This document shows, piece after piece, positions 59,979-64,000 of a stretch of DNA of 64,000 bases; positions within the stretch are counted from its first letter, which is position 1; each line of letters begins with the position of its first letter. The DNA is taken from assembly GCF_002234535.1 (NCBI RefSeq), contig NZ_CP022521.1, forward strand, positions 2,232,001 through 2,296,000. Reading direction: 5' to 3'. The stretch comes from Actinoalloteichus hoggarensis (GTDB lineage: Bacteria; Actinomycetota; Actinomycetes; Mycobacteriales; Pseudonocardiaceae). The notes below the pieces were generated by a model. It searched no databases. It saw nothing but the letters and a program-made list of their open reading frames with translations, and was not told the DNA's origin. A program made the position numbers and the translations under genes.

Positions 59979-61055
59979 ATGAGTTCGATATGGCGAACGA
60001 TAGACAGGGCGCTCCTGCGGGACGTGGGCGCCTTGGCCGCCGCGATCGCCGTGGTCGGTGCCTCGTTCGGCGCGGTGGCCGTCGCGGCGGGACTGTCGAT
60101 GTGGGCCGCTCTCGTCATGTCGCTCGTCGTCTTCGCAGGCGGCGCCCAGTTCATGGTGGTCGGGGTGCTCGCGGCGGGCGGCGGCGCGGTGGCCGCCGTC
60201 GTGGCGGGCCTGCTGCTCAATCTGCGACACCTCCCCTTCGGGCTCGCCTTAGGCGACACCATGGGGCGCGGTCTGCTCGCCAAGCTCGTGGGCAGTCACA
60301 TCCTGATCGACGAGTCGGTCGCCTTCGCGATGGCTCAACGCGATCCCGAGCGCGCCAGGGCGGCCTTCTGGGTGTCCGGCGTGGCGGCCTTCCTCACCTG
60401 GAATCCGGCGGTGGTGCTCGGCGCGATGGCGGGAGAGGCGCTCGGCGACACCTCCGTCTACGGCGTCGACGCCGCGTTCCCCGCCGCGCTGGTCGCGCTG
60501 GTCCTGCCCTCGCTGCGGGTGGCGGCGACGCGCCGGGCCGCACTGGTCGGCGCGCTGGTGGCCGTCGCAGCGACACCCGTGCTGCCTGCCGGGATGCCCG
60601 TCCTGCTGGCCCTCGTCGGCGTCGTGTTCGCCCTTCCGCTGCCGCGGTGGGCCAGGCGGGCGGAAGGCGAATGTGAGCCGGTCCAGGCGGACCCGCCGTC
60701 GGGATCGATGCCGAATCCCAGCGAGGTGGCGGCGGTGCCCGCGAGCACTCCAGCGGGTCCGGACGGCACCTCGGCGGCAGGCGGTGGGCAGTCGGCGACC
60801 GTCGGGCCGCCGATCGTGACGGACCAGGCAGGCACGACGGGACCCGCGGCCGGGGCAGGCACCCGGGCACAGGCCGGGCAGGCCGGCCCCGGCGCGGAGT
60901 CGCACCGCACGCCGGGTGCGGACACCGCGGCCTCGCCGCCGGGCTCTCGGGGCGGTCGGCCGAATTCCGAGACCGGGTGCGACCGCCGGGCCCGGCCTGT
61001 CGCCGAGGCAGGCAGACGTCGTACCGATGCCGATGAGGAGACGCCATGTCCATGA
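59979..61055 (+). CDS. azlC: AzlC-family amino acid exporter large subunit, extended tail
   Basis: A 358-residue protein. Residues about 1-225 are AzlC, with LRDVGALAAAIAVVGASFGA, VFAGGAQFMVVGVLAAGGGA, LLNLRHLPFGLAL and GSHILIDESVAFAMAQ, all recognisable family stretches, and about seven or eight membrane segments. AzlC with AzlD exports branched-chain or other amino acids. About 130 further residues form a Pro/Gly/Ala/Thr-rich tail, ending in basic residues, that ordinary AzlC lacks. The end overlaps azlD by 10 bases. A liv importer for similar substrates lies in the same window. Confidence 0.9.
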   Translation: MSSIWRTIDRALLRDVGALAAAIAVVGASFGAVAVAAGLSMWAALVMSLVVFAGGAQFMVVGVLAAGGGAVAAVVAGLLLNLRHLPFGLALGDTMGRGLLAKLVGSHILIDESVAFAMAQRDPERARAAFWVSGVAAFLTWNPAVVLGAMAGEALGDTSVYGVDAAFPAALVALVLPSLRVAATRRAALVGALVAVAATPVLPAGMPVLLALVGVVFALPLPRWARRAEGECEPVQADPPSGSMPNPSEVAAVPASTPAGPDGTSAAGGGQSATVGPPIVTDQAGTTGPAAGAGTRAQAGQAGPGAESHRTPGADTAASPPGSRGGRPNSETGCDRRARPVAEAGRRRTDADEETPCP

Positions 61056-61354
61056 CGACGGTGCTCGTCCTGGCGGTGGGCACCTATCTGCTGCGCGTCG
61101 CCGGACCGCTGCTGCGCGGCCGGATCGAGGTGTCGGAGCGGGCCGGGCGACTGCTGGCCACCGCCGCCACCACACTGCTCACGGCGCTGCTGTTCACCGC
61201 GGCCCTCACCGAGGCGGGCGGCTTCGCCGGCTGGGCTCGCCCGGCGGGCGTCGCCGTCGGAGCGGTGCTGGCCTGGCGGCGCGCGCCGTTCGTGGTGATC
61301 GTCCTCGCCGCGGCGCTCACCGCCGCCGGGCTTCGCCTGCTCGGCGTGCCCTGA
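61046..61354 (+). CDS. azlD: AzlD-family amino acid exporter small subunit
   Basis: A 102-residue membrane protein with three or four hydrophobic segments. LVLAVGTYLLRVAGPLLRGR near the start and AAGLRLLGVP at the end are typical of AzlD. It overlaps azlC and would complete the export complex. Confidence 0.9.
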   Translation: MSMTTVLVLAVGTYLLRVAGPLLRGRIEVSERAGRLLATAATTLLTALLFTAALTEAGGFAGWARPAGVAVGAVLAWRRAPFVVIVLAAALTAAGLRLLGVP

Positions 61355-61717
61355 TCAGGTGTCCTCCAGCCCGCCGGCTCTCGACGTCGTTTCGCGCCCG
61401 CCCTGATCCCGTCGTCGCGGAGGGCCCGGCGCCCGCCGCTCGCCCCGGTGTCGACTGCTCTGGTGCCGGCTGCTCTGGTGCGCCGCCGTGCCCACGTCGT
61501 CCCGCAGGCCCGACCTGCCGTCCGTGCCGCCGCCCGCTCGCGGGCAGACCGGTCTCGGCGACCGCGACGGGTCGAGCGGTCGAGGGGCGGATCGGCGGGT
61601 GCGCCGCCTGACTAGGCTGGTCGGCGCAGCGCACCACACTCCGGCATCGCAGGCGGTGGCTGCACTCGGCCGTGCCTCGGCCCGCTGTCCCCTCGTCCGC
61701 TTCTCAGGAGGTCGCTC
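61355..61717. other. pdxT upstream region
   Basis: 363 bases between azlD and pdxT. A -10 hexamer TAGGCT lies at 61613-61618, about 100 nt before pdxT. The rest shows no gene or clean repeat. Confidence 0.4.
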
Positions 61718-62338
61718 GTGTCCGCCGCGCCCGTCATCGGTGTGCTCGCCCTGCAGGGCGATGTCCGAGAGCATCTGCTCGCCCTCGCCGAGCAGGACGT
61801 GCTCGCTCGGCCGGTCCGCCGGGCCGAAGAACTGGCCGAGGTCGACGGGCTCGTCCTCCCCGGCGGGGAGTCGACCACGATGAGCAGGCTGTTGTCGGTC
61901 TTCGAGCTGTTCGAGCCGCTGCGGGAGCGGATCGCCGACGGGCTGCCGGTGCTCGGTTCCTGCGCGGGCATGATCCTGCTGGCTCGCGAGGTGCTCGACG
62001 GCAGGCCGGACCAGCGCAGCCTCGGCGGCGTCGACATGGTGGTGCGACGCAATGCCTTCGGGCGGCAGGTCGACTCCTTCGAGGCCGACCTCGACGTCAC
62101 GGGCCTGCCGGGCGGCGCCCTGCGGGCGGTGTTCATCCGGGCGCCCTGGGTGGAATCGGCCGGTTCGGACGTCGAGGTGCTGGCGCGCGTGCCCGAGGTG
62201 CCCGAGGCGGGGGCCGCCGCCGGTAGGATCGTCGCGGTTCGGCAGGGGGCGGTGATCGCGACCGCGTTCCATCCTGAGCTGCTGGCTGGTGATCGGCGGG
62301 TGCACGAGATGTTCGTCCACGCCGTGCGCGAGCGGTGA
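61718..62338 (+). CDS. pdxT: Pyridoxal 5'-phosphate synthase, glutaminase subunit PdxT
   Basis: A 206-residue class I glutaminase that feeds ammonia to PdxS. The nucleophile Cys is in [29 protein letters not shown] is the substrate loop, and the His/Glu pair is in [15 protein letters not shown] start with AGGAGG eight bases upstream. Complete, normal length. Confidence 0.96.
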   Translation: MSAAPVIGVLALQGDVREHLLALAEQDVLARPVRRAEELAEVDGLVLPGGESTTMSRLLSVFELFEPLRERIADGLPVLGSCAGMILLAREVLDGRPDQRSLGGVDMVVRRNAFGRQVDSFEADLDVTGLPGGALRAVFIRAPWVESAGSDVEVLARVPEVPEAGAAAGRIVAVRQGAVIATAFHPELLAGDRRVHEMFVHAVRER

Positions 62339-62369
62339 GCACACCCTGCCGAGTGCGTCGCCGCAGCAG

Positions 62370-62397
62370 GCACGGGTGCGATCGGGTCCGCCCGTGC
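62370..62397 (+). terminator. Possible hairpin between pdxT and yebC
   Basis: GCACGGG (62370-62376) and CCCGTGC (62391-62397) form a perfect 7-bp stem with a 14-nt loop; no T-run. Confidence 0.4.
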
Positions 62398-62437
62398 GAC
62401 GCGGCGCGATGATGAGGACGTCGACGATGGAGGAGAC

Positions 62438-63190
62438 ATGAGCGGCCACTCCAAATGGGCCACCACGAAGCACAAGAAGGCCGTCGTCGATGCCAAGCGA
62501 GGCAAGCTCTTCGCCAAGCTGATCAAGAACATCGAGGTGGCGGCCAGAACCGGTGGCGGTGATCCCGACGGCAATCCCACCCTCTACGACGCCATGCAGA
62601 AGGCGAGGAAGAACTCCGTCCCGCTGGACAACATCGAGCGGGCCCGTAAGCGGGGCGGTGGCGAGGAGGCGGGTGGTGCCGACTGGCAGACCATCATGTA
62701 CGAGGGCTACGGACCCAACGGAGTCGCGATCCTGGTCGAGTGTCTGACCGACAACCGCAACCGGGCCGCGTCCGAGGTTCGCACGGCCATGACACGCAAC
62801 GGCGGTTCGATGGCCGACCCCGGCTCGGTCTCCTACCTCTTCTCCCGTAAGGGCGTCGTGCTGCTGCCCAAGAACGGGCTGAGCGAGGACGACGTGCTCG
62901 GCGCGGTGCTGGAGTCCGGCGCCGAGGAGGTCAACGACCACGGGGAGAACTTCGAGGTCGTCTCCGAGGCGGCCGACCTGGTGGCGGTGCGTTCGGCGCT
63001 GCGCGAGGCGGGCATCGAGTACGACTCGGCGGAGGCCGACTTCGTGCCCTCCGGGACGGTGGAGTTGGACGTCGACACGGCGCGGAAGGTCTTCCGGCTG
63101 ATCGACGCGCTGGAGGACTGCGACGACGTGCAGAACGTCTTCTCCAACATCGACGTGTCCGATGAGGTCATGCAGGCCGTCGAGGCCTGA
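62438..63190 (+). CDS. yebC: YebC/PmpR-family protein
   Basis: A 250-residue protein starting [20 protein letters not shown], the family hallmark. The three-domain YebC layout is complete, with [40 protein letters not shown] and [14 protein letters not shown]. YebC-type proteins were named transcription regulators; recent work shows that members assist ribosomes at proline runs. GGAGGAG precedes the ATG by four bases. In many bacteria ruvC follows; here a small DUF4262 gene intervenes. Confidence 0.96.
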   Translation: MSGHSKWATTKHKKAVVDAKRGKLFAKLIKNIEVAARTGGGDPDGNPTLYDAMQKARKNSVPLDNIERARKRGGGEEAGGADWQTIMYEGYGPNGVAILVECLTDNRNRAASEVRTAMTRNGGSMADPGSVSYLFSRKGVVLLPKNGLSEDDVLGAVLESGAEEVNDHGENFEVVSEAADLVAVRSALREAGIEYDSAEADFVPSGTVELDVDTARKVFRLIDALEDCDDVQNVFSNIDVSDEVMQAVEA

Positions 63191-63223
63191 TCCACCCGCC
63201 GCCGACTCGAAAGGGCTGCTCGG

Positions 63224-63721
63224 ATGCTTCCTGGGGACGAGGAGGCCCGCAGGCGACTGCTGGCCGACGCGGAGGAGCACGGTGCCGCGGTCGTACATGT
63301 CGGGGGTGACCGGAACGGGCCACCGTTCGCCTTCACCGTCGGGTTGTGGCGGCGATGCGGCAGCCCGGAGGCGGTGGCGGTGGGCATGCCGCCGAAGGTC
63401 GCACACGCTGTGTTGAACCAGTTCGTCCAGCGCGTGCTGGGCGGAGAGACCTTCGGGATCGGGCAGTGCTATGACGGATTCATCCAGGACTGTCCGATCA
63501 CCTTCGAACGAGTGGCCAGGGGTTACTACGCCGAGTACTTCGGACATGCACTCCTGATCTATCGCAAGGGTGACTTTCCGGCCGTGCAATTGATCGCGGC
63601 CAGCCCGGACGGCGCCTGGCCCTGGGAGCCGGACGCGCCCAGCGGCCTCGTCCGATGGCAACGCATCCTCACGGACAGTGGCCGGCCGGAGAGTTGGATC
63701 CCCGGCGACACCGGGCCTTGA
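63224..63721 (+). CDS. DUF4262-domain protein
   Basis: A 165-residue soluble protein. FAFTVGLWRRCGSPEAVAVG followed by MPPKVAHAVLNQF is the typical DUF4262 opening, and EYFGHALLIYRKGDFPAVQL with PWEPDAPSGLVRWQ its closing part. The function of the family is unknown; members often appear near toxin or defence genes. It starts 34 nt after yebC and may be cotranscribed with it. Confidence 0.85.
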   Translation: MLPGDEEARRRLLADAEEHGAAVVHVGGDRNGPPFAFTVGLWRRCGSPEAVAVGMPPKVAHAVLNQFVQRVLGGETFGIGQCYDGFIQDCPITFERVARGYYAEYFGHALLIYRKGDFPAVQLIAASPDGAWPWEPDAPSGLVRWQRILTDSGRPESWIPGDTGP

Positions 63722-63966
63722 CGGCCCCGGCGGCGTAGCGCGCGACCGTGCGTGACGGCGCGCTTCCCCGCCGCTCGCGTCGCGACCTGGTCTGCCCTGA
63801 CAGGGCGTCCCCTCGCGCGCGTCGGGGTGCTCCGCCGGGTGGGTGCACTGTCGGTCGACCAGCCTGGTGAATATCACGCTGAGCAGTGAACTGAGCAGGA
63901 CGTTGGGTCTTCTGGGTGTATTCGGCGTCGTTTTCCTGGGCCATGGGACTAAACGGCGCAATGGAG

Positions 63967-63972
63967 TAGGCT
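63967..63972 (+). promoter_or_regulatory. Candidate -10 box at the window edge
   Basis: TAGGCT near the right end suggests a plus-strand gene beyond the window, possibly ruvC by its usual place after yebC. The 240 bases between the DUF4262 gene and this box hold no recognisable gene. Confidence 0.35.
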
Positions 63973-64000
63973 GGCTCCGCCCGAGTCGGATTAGTGGATT

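Noticed and set aside
61355-63961. An 868-codon minus-strand frame over pdxT and yebC
   Set aside because: It crosses two well-known genes and intergenic DNA; no family segment is visible.
1-64000. CRISPR array, prophage or biosynthetic gene cluster
   Set aside because: No regularly spaced repeats, no Cas, phage structural, integrase, PKS or NRPS sequences were found on either strand.

Overview
This is a chromosomal segment of a very GC-rich actinomycete. Third codon positions are almost always G or C, and GTG and TTG starts are common. Two blocks of gene order match what I remember of Mycobacterium tuberculosis. The first (8.9-35.1 kb) is ANTAR response regulator, polA, rpsA, coaE, DUF402 gene, uvrB, as in Rv1626-Rv1633. 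The second (48.5-63.2 kb) is thrS, HIT protein, pgsA, patA, pimA, NUDIX, pdxS, pdxT, yebC, as in Rv2614c-Rv2603c. Inositol-phospholipid and PIM genes point to Mycobacteriales or Pseudonocardiales. I favour Pseudonocardiales, but that is inference. I saw no insertion sequence, prophage, CRISPR array, rRNA or replication origin.

Layout. 0-1.9 kb: end of a CstA transporter gene, a small protein ending in Cys-Cys and an ArsA/Get3-like ATPase, all overlapping. 2.3-6.4 kb: a minus-strand siderophore ABC importer with a candidate iron-regulator box in its promoter. 6.4-7.9 kb: 1.5 kb without a convincing gene, holding an orphan operator-like dyad. 7.9-15.0 kb: a small export protein, a tRNA with a CAA anticodon, an ANTAR regulator and a complete branched-chain amino acid ABC importer (livKHMGF) with a large hairpin after livK. 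15.4-24.0 kb: thioesterase, polA, a VOC protein, a YhgE/Pip-like membrane protein with a degenerate ABC partner, a GNAT and a methyltransferase.

24.1-35.1 kb: rpsA, two tandem OafA-like acyltransferases with C-terminal SGNH domains, coaE, two small genes, uvrB. 35.7-40.9 kb: an ABC-2 permease, a very unusual fusion of an extracytoplasmic CocE-like hydrolase to an ABC ATPase, and a TerC gene behind a yybP-ykoY manganese riboswitch with a readable anti-Shine-Dalgarno switch. 41-48.3 kb: amidohydrolase, S9 peptidase, tandem GNATs, a RES/Xre-like toxin-antitoxin pair, a creatininase-family protein. 48.5-55.4 kb: thrS plus the PIM operon. 55.6-63.7 kb: an AA10 LPMO, a thymidylate-kinase-like protein, pdxS, VapBC, a cupin regulator diverging from azlCD, pdxT, yebC and a DUF4262 gene.

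How the genes connect. pgsA, patA and pimA make phosphatidylinositol and acylated mannosides for the envelope, and the acyltransferases probably decorate surface glycans. pdxS and pdxT form PLP synthase, although other genes now separate them. polA, uvrB, rpsA, thrS and coaE are core housekeeping. Eight genes have a TANNNT hexamer only 6-8 nt before the start codon, a pattern expected of leaderless mRNAs. Several proteins carry long low-complexity tails or insertions.
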